A stretch of DNA of 14,847 nt, taken from contig CALEZI010000165.1 of NCBI GenBank assembly GCA_937928755.1, forward strand, positions 1-14,847. The letters are read 5' to 3'. Under the pieces are notes generated by a model that worked only from the letters and a program-made list of their open reading frames with translations, did not search any database and was not told the origin of the DNA. The translations under genes and the position numbers were made by a program. This DNA is from an uncultured Rhodanobacteraceae bacterium (GTDB lineage: Bacteria > Pseudomonadota > Gammaproteobacteria > Xanthomonadales > SZUA-5). Shown piece by piece: positions 6,190 to 14,192 of this stretch (position 1 is its first letter; each line of letters opens with the position of its first letter).

Positions 6190-7950
6190 CTAGGGAAAAT
6201 CCGCATCGGGCGCATCCGTGCGTGTGCGATGCAATTGCGCGTATTCCCCGCCGCGGGCCAGCAATTCCTGGTGCGTGCCCTGCTCGACGATGCGACCCTC
6301 GTCCATGACCACGATACGATCGGCCTGCTCGACGGTGGTCAGTCGATGGGCGATGACGATCGTGGTGCGGCCGCGCATCGCCGCCTTCAGCGCCTGCTGC
6401 ACCGCCCGCTCCGAGGCGTTGTCGAGCGCCGAAGTGGCTTCATCGAGAATCAGGATCGGCGCGTCCTTGAGCAGCGCGCGGGCGATCGCCAGGCGCTGGC
6501 GCTGGCCACCCGAGAGCGCCGCACCGCGCTCGCCGATGGTGGTTTGAAGGCCCTGCGGCAGGGATTCGATGAATTCCCAGGCATGCGCGGCGCGTGCCGC
6601 AGACTCGATCTGCGCGGGCGAACAGCGGCGCAGATCGCCGTACGCAATATTGCGCGCGACGCTGTCGTTGAACAGCACGATCTGCTGGCTGACCAGCGCC
6701 ATTTGCCGGCGCAATGCACCGAGCTTGTACTGGTCCAGCGATATGCCGTCGATGCAGACGCGACCCTCGTCTGGCTGCAGGAAACGGGCAAGCAGCGCCA
6801 CCAGCGAGCTCTTGCCGCTGCCGGAACGGCCGACCAGGGCCACGGTTTCGCCCGCGGCGATGTTGAGGTGAATGCCGCGCAGCGCATGTTCCTCGCGCCC
6901 CGGGTAACGCAGGCTGACGCCTTCGAAAGTCACCTCGCCGCGCACTCGATCCGGCGCGTGCGTACCCAGATCGGCCTCCGCCGGCTCGTCGAGAATCTCG
7001 AACACCGACTCGGCCGCGGCCAGGCCACGCTGGATCAGGGCCTGTGCCGAGGTAAGTCGTTTCAACGACGGCAGAATGGCCAGCATTGCAGTCATGAACG
7101 CGGTGAACGCACCCGGCGTCAGCCGTTCGAGTTCGCCGGGGCGGGTGGCGATGTAAACCACCAGCGCCAGACTGCTCGCCGCCAGGATCTGCACCAGCGC
7201 CGAGCTCATCGCGTTGGTCGCCGACACTTTCAGGTGTTGCCGCCGGTTGTGCTCATTGACCTTGCTGAAGCGCTCTGCCTCGTCGACCTGACCGCCGTAG
7301 ATCTTGATCTCGCGCTCGCCGAGGATCACGTCCTGACCGATCTGGGTAACATCGGCCACCGAGTTCTGGATGCGGCGGCTGATCGCTCGATAGCGCTTGG
7401 ACACGGTGCGCACCACCAGCGCGATCGCCGGGCCCGCCAGCAGCACGGCAAGCGTCAGTTGCGGGCTGTAGAAGGTCATCACACCGAGCAACCCGACGAT
7501 CACCAGCGAATCGAGAATCCAGATCTTCAGGCCCTCGGTGCTGGCATGGCCGATCTGTTCGACCTGGAACGACAACCGCGCCAGCGCATCGCCACTGGCG
7601 CGCTCGGCGAAATAACGCGACGGCAGCACCAGATAACGATCGAACACCTGCGCGCGCAGGTCGGCGATCATGCGTCGGCTGATCCACGCCATGCCGTAAT
7701 CGCCAACGAACACACCAAGGCCGCGGGCGACGAACAGCGCGACGATCGCGAACGGCAGCCAGGCAATGACGCGGCTGTCGTGGGCGCCAAGCGCATCGTC
7801 CAGCAGCGGTTGCATCAGTGCAGTGAACCCGGCGGCCACGCTTGCCTCCAGGATCATGCCGCCGAGCGCACCGAGTCCCACCAGCCAGTGTGGGCGCGCA
7901 TATGGCGCCAGTCGTCGAAACAAACGCGACGCGCCAGCGGCTTCGGTCAC
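6190..7950 (-). CDS. msbA: Lipid A export ABC transporter MsbA
   Basis: This encodes a 586-residue half-transporter that, as a homodimer, flips lipid A-core across the inner membrane using ATP. The N-terminal half (about 20-310) holds the six-helix ABC exporter domain. The nucleotide-binding domain shows Walker A GRSGSGKSS (374-382, Lys380), signature LSGGQ (479-483), Walker B ILILDE (499-504, catalytic Glu504) and switch His535 in IVIAHRL. The start is taken as GTG at 7950, which overlaps the exbD TGA as GTGA and gives the usual MsbA length. The frame stays open another 459 bases upstream, but that extension runs through exbD in another frame and does not resemble MsbA. The neighbours exbD upstream and lpxK downstream support a lipid A role over a generic exporter. 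Confidence 0.95.
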   Translation of the reverse strand: MTEAAGASRLFRRLAPYARPHWLVGLGALGGMILEASVAAGFTALMQPLLDDALGAHDSRVIAWLPFAIVALFVARGLGVFVGDYGMAWISRRMIADLRAQVFDRYLVLPSRYFAERASGDALARLSFQVEQIGHASTEGLKIWILDSLVIVGLLGVMTFYSPQLTLAVLLAGPAIALVVRTVSKRYRAISRRIQNSVADVTQIGQDVILGEREIKIYGGQVDEAERFSKVNEHNRRQHLKVSATNAMSSALVQILAASSLALVVYIATRPGELERLTPGAFTAFMTAMLAILPSLKRLTSAQALIQRGLAAAESVFEILDEPAEADLGTHAPDRVRGEVTFEGVSLRYPGREEHALRGIHLNIAAGETVALVGRSGSGKSSLVALLARFLQPDEGRVCIDGISLDQYKLGALRRQMALVSQQIVLFNDSVARNIAYGDLRRCSPAQIESAARAAHAWEFIESLPQGLQTTIGERGAALSGGQRQRLAIARALLKDAPILILDEATSALDNASERAVQQALKAAMRGRTTIVIAHRLTTVEQADRIVVMDEGRIVEQGTHQELLARGGEYAQLHRTRTDAPDADFP

Positions 7951-8369
7951 GGCGTCTCGCTGCCGCGCACCGTTGCAATGGAGAGATTGCGGTAACCGGA
8001 CTGCGCCAGCGCGTCCATGGCTGTCACCACCGATTGGTGCTGCGCACGCGCGTCGGCGCGCAGCAGCACCGCTTGCGTGGAAGGATCGCCACCGAGCTGT
8101 GCCAGCGCCGACTTCAACGTCTCGATACGCGAGTTGATCACTTCGCTGTTGTTGACGAAGTAGCGTCCTTCGGCGTCGATCTGCACGATCAGCGGCTGGT
8201 CGGTGTCGGCCTGGGCTTCGTTGCTCGCTTCCGGAAGTTGTACCTTGATCCGCGAATTCTGGTCGAAGGTGGCGGTGGCCATGAAAAAGATCAGCAGCAC
8301 CAGGATCACGTCGATCAACGGGATCATGGTGATCTCGGGCTCGTCGCCCTCCGGCGCAATGAAGTTCAT
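7947..8369 (-). CDS. exbD: ExbD/TolR-family proton motor subunit
   Basis: This encodes a 140-residue bitopic inner-membrane protein. A short cytoplasmic N-terminus leads into one transmembrane helix (about 14-32) with PLIDVILVLLIFF. Asp20 is the conserved protonatable residue of the family. A periplasmic domain of about 100 residues follows, with the usual DxxGRYFVN and VLLRADxxxxH elements. With ExbB it would form the motor that uses proton motive force to energise a TonB or TolA-like partner. No tonB is in this window, so the partner is unknown. The gene overlaps exbB by 4 bases (ATGA) and msbA by 4 bases (GTGA), indicating tight translational coupling with lipid A transport. TolR is the main alternative name, but the position next to msbA and the absence of tolA and tolB favour ExbD. 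Confidence 0.92.
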   Translation of the reverse strand: MNFIAPEGDEPEITMIPLIDVILVLLIFFMATATFDQNSRIKVQLPEASNEAQADTDQPLIVQIDAEGRYFVNNSEVINSRIETLKSALAQLGGDPSTQAVLLRADARAQHQSVVTAMDALAQSGYRNLSIATVRGSETP

Positions 8370-9004
8370 CGAACCGCCCGCACCGGTTGACTGGCGCCCT
8401 CGGGCGCATGTTCCAGGCTGTCGATCAGCAAGGACGCCTCGCGCTCCAGTTCAACGGCCAGGTCGAGCACGCGACCGCGGAAGTAGCGGTGGAACAGATA
8501 GGCGATGATGGCGATGCACAGGCCGGCTGCGGTCGCCACCAGCGCTTCGCCGATACCACCGGCCAGTGCGTTGGCGTCGCCGATGCCCGCCGTGGTGATC
8601 ACCAGGAACATGCGGATCAGGCCGGAAACCGTGCCCAACAGGCCCAGCAGCGGCGAAATCGTCGCAATGGTGCCCAATGCATTCAGATACTTGCCCAGCC
8701 GATGCACGATCTGCCGGCCTGCGTCCTGGGCCTTTTCCCGGATCACTTCACGCGAGCGCTGTCGATTGCCGACCACCACGGCAAGAATCGCACCCAACGG
8801 CGAATTGCTGCGCAGTTTCTCCAGGTGATCGCGCTCGATCTTCGCCGACCGCGCCCAGGCGCGCACTTCCGCACCCAGTTTGGGCGGAATCACGGCAGCA
8901 CGCCGCAGCGACCAGAAACGCTCCAGGATGATGCCAATCATCGCTATCGATGCCAGCACGATGGGATACATCACCCAGCCGCCGGCCTTCAGAATTTCGA
9001 ACAC
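8366..9004 (-). CDS. exbB: ExbB/TolQ/MotA-family proton channel protein
   Basis: This encodes a 212-residue inner-membrane protein with three predicted transmembrane segments: about 8-28 (GGWVMYPIVLASIAMIGIIL), a second near 105-135 (ISPLLGLLGTVSGLIRMF), and a third around 155-180 (EALVATAAGLCIAIIAYLF). The LGLLGTVxGxIxxF and GIGEALVATAAGL motifs are hallmarks of the family. It forms the pentameric channel of the ExbB-ExbD motor. The start codon is GTG at 9002-9004, with GAGAGG 5 bases upstream. Its 3' end overlaps exbD by 4 bases. It lies 116 bp after comEC. That gap contains a lone TATGAT (complement of 9040-9045) that could be a -10, but without a matching -35. Confidence 0.93.
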   Translation of the reverse strand: MFEILKAGGWVMYPIVLASIAMIGIILERFWSLRRAAVIPPKLGAEVRAWARSAKIERDHLEKLRSNSPLGAILAVVVGNRQRSREVIREKAQDAGRQIVHRLGKYLNALGTIATISPLLGLLGTVSGLIRMFLVITTAGIGDANALAGGIGEALVATAAGLCIAIIAYLFHRYFRGRVLDLAVELEREASLLIDSLEHAPEGASQPVRAVR

Positions 9005-9009
9005 GCAGA

Positions 9010-9015
9010 CCTCTC
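9010..9015 (-). promoter_or_regulatory. Ribosome binding site for exbB (GTG start)
   Basis: On the minus strand this reads GAGAGG, with 5 bases to the GTG at 9004. It is one of the strongest Shine-Dalgarno sequences in the block. It supports a GTG start and independent ribosome loading after the gap from comEC. Confidence 0.6.
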
Positions 9016-9120
9016 GTCAACAACCACCCAAGGCGCGCGATCATACAAGGCATGCGCCTGATGCGGGCCGGCCCGAGTTCCCAGGCGTGACTGAGTGCAC
9101 CATCGGCGCCCGACGAATCA

Positions 9121-11451
9121 TCAATCGCCTGATGCAGGCGCATCCACCTCATGCCACCAGCGTGTTTGAGTTGCACGCGCGAGCTGGGGGATACCAACCG
9201 CACCCGCCAGGAATATCTGCCCAACGGCCCCGGACTCCGCAGTGCCGATCTGCCGCGCTCCGAGCTTCGCAACACGCTCGACCACTTCCGGGCGCGGGAA
9301 GTTGAAGCGGTTGCGATGGCCCGCGGAGTACCACACCTGAGACGGGCTCACCGCAACCAGAAATGCCGCGCTGGATGACCCCGCGCTGCCGTGATGGCCG
9401 GCGATCAGCACGTCGACGTCCAGCCGCTCCGCCTGTTCGCGGATCAAGCGACCTTCGATGACTTCGCCGATGTCTCCAGGAATCAGCACGCTGCCGCCGG
9501 GGCCTTCGATGCGCACCACGCAGGAGCTTTCGTTGCCGAGGTAGGGCAACGTTGGCGGCGGATGCAGGATTTCGAATTCGACGCCGTCCCAGACCCAACG
9601 TTCTCCCATTTGGCACAGGCGTGCTCCGGGGATACGGTCCGGCAAGGAGGCGTCGATACGATCGACCGGCAGTCGCCGACGCAGGCTGGCGGTGCCGCCG
9701 GAGTGGTCGAGGTCATCGTGGCTGACGATCACCCGGTCGAGCCGGCGTACGCCGAGTTGCGCGAGGCTCGGTGCCAGTACGCGATCGCCGAGGTCGCCGC
9801 CGTCGGGAAAGCCGGGGCCGGTGTCGACCAGCAGAGCGTGGTTTTGCGTCTGTATCACGGTCGCCTGGCCCTGGCCGACATCCAGCAGCGTCACTGCAAA
9901 GGCGCCCGGCGGCAGCGATTCGACACGCGGCCACAGCAGCGGCAACAAGCCAAAAGCGCCGAGCGCCCTGCCCGGCCAGCCGCGCGGCGCCAGTAGCCAG
10001 AGCGTGCCGAGCAGCGCCAGGCACCCTGCGAGGAGCGTGGGCGGCGGCAAGGTCCAGCGCGTCAGCGGCCAGTCTGCGGTGGCGACCACCAGCCCGTCGA
10101 AGCCAGCCAGCAGCCACGCGGACAGTTGCCACACTGGCGCCGCCGGCGAGGCAATCGGCGACAGCAGTAATGCCAGCAGCAATAGCGGCACGACCACAAA
10201 CGTGACGTACGGCACCGCCAACAGGTTGACCAGCGGCGCCGCCAGGCTGGCCTGCTGGAAGAACGCGAGGCCCAGCGGCAGCAGCGCGACGGTCAGTCCC
10301 AATTGCGGCAGCACCCAAAGCCGCCACCACGGCTCCGGCCGCCAGCGCTGGCCGAAGGCGAGGATCAACCACGCGACCGCGCCGAATGACAGCCAGAAGC
10401 CCGGCGTCAATGGGGCCAGCGGATCGAGCAGCAGCACCGCCAGCAACGCCAGGGCGTAGCGCGTCCACCAGCCGAGTTCGCGGCGCGTCAACACCCCGGC
10501 GAGCATTGCGGCGATGGTCAGCAGCGTGCGTTGGGTAGGCAGCGAAAAGCCCGCGATCACCGCATAGAGACCCGCCGTCAGCAGCGCTCCAAGCGCCATC
10601 GCCTGCGGGCGCGGCCAGCGCAAGCCGAGCCCAGGCCACAACCAGTAGACGATCCAGAACACGCCGGCACCGACTGCGGCGGCAAGACCGACATGCAAGC
10701 CACTGATCGCGATCAGATGGGTGGTGCCGGTGGCGCGGAACAGGTCCCAGTCGGCGTCACTGATTTCGCGGGTGTCGCCAATCGCGAGACCCTTCAGCGT
10801 CGCGCGCACGCGGCCGGGCGTCACCGCGCCATCAATCTGGCCGGCGAGCGTGGAGCGCACGCGGTCGATGTCGAAGCGCCGCAGGCACCCGGCCTCCGAT
10901 TCCAGCCTCCGAACCACGTAGCCGGTGGCACCGATGCCCTGCACCAGAGCGTGGCGTTCGAAGTCGAAGCCGGCGGGATTGACCACGCCGCGCGGGCGCT
11001 TCAGTCGCACTGTCAGCCTCATGCAGTCGCCCGGCACAGGCAGGGCTTCGCTGTCGTACCAGGACAGGCGAACTCGTTGCGGCAACGGCGTGTCGCCAGG
11101 GAGCGGGATGAAGTCGAAGCGTACCGAGCGCGACTCGCGGATCGGCAGGCCGTCGACATGGCCGTCGATCTCCAGCTCCGTGCCCTGCAGCAGCGGGTCG
11201 AGCCGGTCGTCGAGCCGACCCTGACCGACGGCGCAGGCGCAAGCGAAGCCGAGCACAGCGAACCCGCCAACGCCGGCGGCGAAACGCAAGCGGCCGGCTG
11301 CACCGGACTGGCCGATCACAATCAGCACGGTCGCGGCGAACGCCAGGCCGATGAGAATGGCTGCGGGCGGCAATGCCGCCAGAGGCAACAGCCCACAACA
11401 CCCGAAGGCGAATCCGAATCCGTGCGCGGGGTGCAGTCGGAAGGCGCGCAT
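9121..11451 (-). CDS. comEC: DNA uptake channel protein ComEC/Rec2
   Basis: This encodes 776 residues, the usual size for proteobacterial ComEC. It forms the inner-membrane channel that brings single-stranded DNA into the cytoplasm during natural transformation. The order is: N-terminal hydrophobic segments (about 10-70), an OB-like DUF4131 region (about 70-200), and the Competence domain with HLIAISGLHVGL (H253) and many hydrophobic helices to about 510. A metallo-beta-lactamase-like domain follows from LDVGQG (D524-G528), with HDDLDHSGG (H578, D579, D580, D582, H583) and HHGS (H686, H687). The metal-binding motifs look intact, so nuclease function is plausible. The reading frame is uninterrupted. 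It sits between lolD and exbB, the usual place in this group. No other competence genes are in the window. A weak GAGAG precedes the ATG at 11451. Confidence 0.95.
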   Translation of the reverse strand: MRAFRLHPAHGFGFAFGCCGLLPLAALPPAAILIGLAFAATVLIVIGQSGAAGRLRFAAGVGGFAVLGFACACAVGQGRLDDRLDPLLQGTELEIDGHVDGLPIRESRSVRFDFIPLPGDTPLPQRVRLSWYDSEALPVPGDCMRLTVRLKRPRGVVNPAGFDFERHALVQGIGATGYVVRRLESEAGCLRRFDIDRVRSTLAGQIDGAVTPGRVRATLKGLAIGDTREISDADWDLFRATGTTHLIAISGLHVGLAAAVGAGVFWIVYWLWPGLGLRWPRPQAMALGALLTAGLYAVIAGFSLPTQRTLLTIAAMLAGVLTRRELGWWTRYALALLAVLLLDPLAPLTPGFWLSFGAVAWLILAFGQRWRPEPWWRLWVLPQLGLTVALLPLGLAFFQQASLAAPLVNLLAVPYVTFVVVPLLLLALLLSPIASPAAPVWQLSAWLLAGFDGLVVATADWPLTRWTLPPPTLLAGCLALLGTLWLLAPRGWPGRALGAFGLLPLLWPRVESLPPGAFAVTLLDVGQGQATVIQTQNHALLVDTGPGFPDGGDLGDRVLAPSLAQLGVRRLDRVIVSHDDLDHSGGTASLRRRLPVDRIDASLPDRIPGARLCQMGERWVWDGVEFEILHPPPTLPYLGNESSCVVRIEGPGGSVLIPGDIGEVIEGRLIREQAERLDVDVLIAGHHGSAGSSSAAFLVAVSPSQVWYSAGHRNRFNFPRPEVVERVAKLGARQIGTAESGAVGQIFLAGAVGIPQLARATQTRWWHEVDAPASGD

Positions 11452-11481
11452 CGACAGCTCTCGTCACGGGTCGACGCAGTG

Positions 11482-11507
11482 TTTATAAATTGGGCGTTGA
11501 GATCAAC
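11482..11507 (-). promoter_or_regulatory. Possible promoter/operator upstream of comEC
   Basis: This 26-base AT-richer patch in the 110-bp lolD-comEC gap reads on the minus strand as a dyad GTTGA-TC-TCAAC (11496-11507), then TATAAA (complement of 11482-11487), about 30 bases before the comEC ATG. TATAAA is a fair -10. TTGATC lies only 13 bases upstream, too close for a standard -35, so the dyad may be an operator or chance. A separate promoter for comEC would fit its being differently regulated from lolCD. Confidence 0.3.
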
Positions 11508-11525
11508 TGGAAGAATCCGCGGTTG

Positions 11526-11557
11526 GTTCCTTCGCCCCGTGCACCGAGCGAGGGAAC
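11526..11557 (-). terminator. Hairpin just after lolD stop
   Basis: GTTCCTTCGC (11526-11535) and GCGAGGGAAC (11548-11557) can pair over 10 bases with one mismatch and a 12-base loop, starting 4 bases past the lolD stop. No T-run follows on the minus strand, so efficient intrinsic termination is doubtful. It could still attenuate readthrough into comEC or protect the 3' end of the lolCD message. Confidence 0.35.
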
Positions 11558-11561
11558 GCGC

Positions 11562-12248
11562 TTAGGCTTCGACCGGCGCCAATACCCCGCCGCGCAGTTC
11601 AAGAACACGATCCATGCGCGCGGCGAGTCGACGGTCGTGGGTGACAATGACCAGGCTGGTGCCGATTTCGCGGTTGAGTTCGAGCATCAACTCGTAGACC
11701 TGCCCCGCGGTGCGCTCATCGAGGTTGCCGGTCGGTTCGTCGCCGAGTACGCACGCCGGGCGGGTGACCAGCGCACGCGCCACCGCCGCGCGCTGGCGTT
11801 CGCCGCCGGAGAGCTCGCCCGGCTTGTGGCGCAGGCGTTCGCCGAGGCCAACGCGGCCGAGCAAGGCCCCGGCGCGATCGCTGGCCTCGCGCACGCTCAA
11901 GCCACCGATGAGCAGCGGCATGGCGACGTTCTCCAGCGCGCTGAACTCCGGCAGCAGATGATGGAACTGGTAAACGAATCCGAGCGCCTGGTTGCGCAGG
12001 CGTCCGCGCTCGGCGTCGGACAACTTCGACATCTGCCGGCCCTGCACGATGACCTCGCCGCGGCTGGGCAGATCGAGCCCACCGAGGATATGCAACAGCG
12101 TGCTCTTGCCGGCGCCCGAGGTGCCGATGATCGCGACGCTCTCGCCGCGCGCCACGCTCAAGCTGGCATCGCTGAGCACTTCGACGCGCAAATCGCCCTC
12201 GGCGTAGACCTTGGCGATGCCGCTGGCAGCGATCACGGCGTCATTCAT
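11562..12248 (-). CDS. lolD: Lipoprotein-releasing ATP-binding protein LolD
   Basis: This encodes the 228-residue ATPase of the Lol system, which extracts outer-membrane lipoproteins from the inner membrane and hands them to LolA. Walker A is GTSGAGKST (42-50, Lys48), the Q-loop is at YQFHHLLPEF (93-102), the signature is LSGGE (146-150), Walker B is VLGDEP (Asp170, Glu171) and the switch is His204. FHHLLPEFSALENV is the characteristic LolD segment that meets the permease. The start at 12248 was chosen over the in-frame ATG at 12308. It overlaps the lolC stop by 8 bases (ATGAATGA) and gives normal length, whereas the longer form adds a basic, non-family leader. Translation is probably coupled to lolC. 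Confidence 0.96.
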   Translation of the reverse strand: MNDAVIAASGIAKVYAEGDLRVEVLSDASLSVARGESVAIIGTSGAGKSTLLHILGGLDLPSRGEVIVQGRQMSKLSDAERGRLRNQALGFVYQFHHLLPEFSALENVAMPLLIGGLSVREASDRAGALLGRVGLGERLRHKPGELSGGERQRAAVARALVTRPACVLGDEPTGNLDERTAGQVYELMLELNREIGTSLVIVTHDRRLAARMDRVLELRGGVLAPVEA

Positions 12249-13491
12249 AACGCAGCGCCTGTGCCGGTTGCGTGCGCGCCGCGCGCCACGCCGGGTACAA
12301 GGTCGCAATCACCGAGAACAGCACCGACAACACGCCGATGCGACCGACGTCCGGCCAGCGCAACTGCGAGGGTACCGAGCTGATGTAATAGATGTCGCCG
12401 GGCATCGCCTCGAAGCCGAAAGTGCGCTCGAGGAACGGCACGATCACATCGATGTTGCTGGCGATGCTGACGCCGAAAACCAGTCCAAGCACACTGCCGA
12501 TCACGCCGACGGCAAGGCCCTGCACCATGAACACGGTCATCACCAGCTTTGGGCTGGCGCCGAGCGTGCGCAGGATGGCGATGTCGGCCTGCTTGTCGGT
12601 CACCACCATCACCAGCGTCGACACCAGATTGAATGCGGCCACCGCAACGATCAGCGACAGGATGATGAACATCACGAGTTTTTCGGTCTTCACAGCGCGG
12701 AAGAAGTTGCTGTGCTGCTGGGTCCAGTCGCGCACGCTGTAATTGCCATCCAGGCGATTGGTCAGATCCTGGGCCACGCGCCAGGCCTTGAACAGATCGT
12801 CGAGCTTGAGACGCACGCCGGTGACGCCGTCGCCCTCGCGGAACAGCTTGGCGGCATCGCTCATGTGCACGAAGGCGAAACCGCGGTCGTATTCGTACAT
12901 GCCGACCTCGAACAGACCGACCACCTCGAATCGGCGCATCTGCGGAATCACGCCGACCGGTGTGGCGCGCATCTGCGGCGCCATCAACGTCACCTGATCG
13001 CCGAGCGAGACGCCGAGTGTGTGCGCCAGTTCGGTACCCAGCACCACGCGGTACTTGCCGGCTTCGAGCAGGTCGAAACTGCCTTCCCTGGTGCTCTTGC
13101 CGACATCGGACACCGTGCTTTCCAGCTCCGGGCGCACGCCGCGGATCATCGCGCCGCTGATGCGCCGCGCCTGCAGCATGCCCTCGCGCTCGATATACGG
13201 CGCCGCGCCCACCACATGCGGGTCTTTTTCCGCTTCGGCGAGCACGCTCTCCCAATCGCGCACGTTGTCGCCGAAGGCGGTGATGGTTGCGTGCGAGACC
13301 ATGCCGAGGATGCGCGCGCGCAATTCCTGCTCGAAGCCATTCATCACCGAGATCACCACGATCAGTGCGGTCACGCCCAACGCGATGCCGAGCATCGATA
13401 CCAGCGAGATGAACGAGATGAAGTGATTGCGGCGTTTGGCGCCGGTGTAGCGCAGGCCGATCGCGATGGACAACGGATGGAACAGTTTCAT
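12241..13491 (-). CDS. lolC: Lipoprotein-releasing permease LolC/LolE (FtsX-type)
   Basis: This encodes a 416-residue inner-membrane permease. The N-terminus, with RNHFISFISLVSMLGIALGV and then SVMNGFEQELR, is the LolC/E family signature around the first membrane helix (about 24-48). A large periplasmic domain spans roughly 50-265. Three C-terminal helices follow (about 270-300, 315-345, 375-400), and the protein ends in a PAWRAARTQPAQALRYE-like tail typical of the family. It pairs with LolD, whose start overlaps its stop, and its own ATG overlaps the ygfX stop (ATGA). E. coli has a second permease, LolE, beside these genes. None is present here, since comEC follows lolD. The protein may therefore act as a homodimer (LolF-type), or a lolE may lie elsewhere. 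I use lolC as the family name only. Confidence 0.93.
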   Translation of the reverse strand: MKLFHPLSIAIGLRYTGAKRRNHFISFISLVSMLGIALGVTALIVVISVMNGFEQELRARILGMVSHATITAFGDNVRDWESVLAEAEKDPHVVGAAPYIEREGMLQARRISGAMIRGVRPELESTVSDVGKSTREGSFDLLEAGKYRVVLGTELAHTLGVSLGDQVTLMAPQMRATPVGVIPQMRRFEVVGLFEVGMYEYDRGFAFVHMSDAAKLFREGDGVTGVRLKLDDLFKAWRVAQDLTNRLDGNYSVRDWTQQHSNFFRAVKTEKLVMFIILSLIVAVAAFNLVSTLVMVVTDKQADIAILRTLGASPKLVMTVFMVQGLAVGVIGSVLGLVFGVSIASNIDVIVPFLERTFGFEAMPGDIYYISSVPSQLRWPDVGRIGVLSVLFSVIATLYPAWRAARTQPAQALRYE

Positions 13492-13958
13492 GGAGACACG
13501 CTCCCGGCCGGGCGTTCGCCCACGGGGTTTTCCGGGCGATGGGTTGCCAGCCAGACACGCAGGCGGTGGCGGGTGTCGATGTCGATGCGGTCAGGAAACA
13601 GCAGGCATGCGTGTTGCGCGCTGCTGGCGTCGGCCCAACGCAGCTGGTTCAGGCCGAGGAAGGTCGTGGCTTGCAGCAGTATCGCGGCTTGCAGCGATTC
13701 CGCGTCATTCTGCTGCCCCTCGACGCTGCCGGCGGCATACAGGCGCATGCGTTGCGGCCGCCGCAGGGCACGCGATCCATCGCGAACCGCGATCAACACG
13801 GCGAGCACAGCGCCGAGCGCCTGCAACAGCAGCGGCAGGTCGGCCAGCGCCAATGCACCGAGCGCCAGCGCCAAGCCGACGACTCGCCCACCCTGCTCCC
13901 AGCGTCCCGGGCGCAGGTCGAGATCAATCGGCGCTGCGTACGCGCTGGACGATGGCAT
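13488..13958 (-). CDS. ygfX: YgfX/CptA-like membrane protein
   Basis: This encodes 156 residues with a short N-terminus, two adjacent hydrophobic helices (about 25-60, rich in LALALGALALADLPLLLQAL), and a soluble C-terminal half. That half contains LNQLRW, a LLFPDRIDIDTRHRLRVWL stretch and a Pro-rich end. This layout, and its position directly after sdhE, match the YgfX (CptA) family. In E. coli YgfX was described as a toxin acting on MreB and FtsZ and paired with SdhE (CptB), but the toxin-antitoxin role is disputed. Sequence similarity is low, as is usual for this family, so context carries much of the call. The start at 13958 overlaps the sdhE end by 35 bases. The frame is open further upstream to 14039, but that extension lies fully inside sdhE. 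It overlaps lolC by 4 bases. Confidence 0.78.
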   Translation of the reverse strand: MPSSSAYAAPIDLDLRPGRWEQGGRVVGLALALGALALADLPLLLQALGAVLAVLIAVRDGSRALRRPQRMRLYAAGSVEGQQNDAESLQAAILLQATTFLGLNQLRWADASSAQHACLLFPDRIDIDTRHRLRVWLATHRPENPVGERPAGSVSP

Positions 13959-14184
13959 CGAGTTCCGGATCCTGAGGATTGCTGCGCCCGAGTACCCAGG
14001 CCCAGAGTTGGTCGTCTTCCGACTCCAGCAAGCGCACAAAGTTCTGCTGTTCCTCTGCCGAGGCGCTGGAAAAGTGCGCGTCGAGGTAGCGCACCAGCAC
14101 CAGGTCGAGTTCCTTCATGCCGCGACGGCATTGCCAGCGCAGCTTGCGCTGCAGGGCGACGAGATCACCGGGTTCGTCAGACAT
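13924..14184 (-). CDS. sdhE: FAD assembly factor SdhE
   Basis: This encodes 86 residues, the normal size for this small helical protein. It promotes covalent attachment of FAD to the succinate dehydrogenase flavoprotein SdhA. The defining RGxxE motif is present as RRGMKELD (R21, G22, E25). The C-terminal half has the conserved pattern of acidic residues followed by a WAWVLGR-like helix. The ATG at 14184 was preferred over upstream ATGs at 14190 and 14226. GGA lies about 8 bases before it, and the longer form would read through the inverted repeat at 14193-14270. It follows sdhB by 96 bp, so placement with succinate dehydrogenase fits its job. It overlaps ygfX. Confidence 0.92.
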   Translation of the reverse strand: MSDEPGDLVALQRKLRWQCRRGMKELDLVLVRYLDAHFSSASAEEQQNFVRLLESEDDQLWAWVLGRSNPQDPELDAIVQRVRSAD

Positions 14185-14192
14185 TCGCATTC

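Noticed and set aside
6229..7995. 588-codon plus-strand frame antisense to msbA
   Set aside because: It is long, but rich in Arg/Gln/His without family motifs. The minus strand carries every MsbA motif.
7951..8409. N-terminal extension of msbA in the same frame
   Set aside because: It overlaps all of exbD in another frame and has no MsbA-like content. The GTG at 7950 gives the normal length.
9065..9074. GGGCCGGCCC palindrome in the comEC-exbB gap as a terminator
   Set aside because: It is only 10 bases with no loop or T-run, and expected by chance at this GC content.
12245..13558. 437-codon minus-strand frame overlapping lolC
   Set aside because: It is an Arg-rich frame shifted against lolC, which has clear FtsX-type features.
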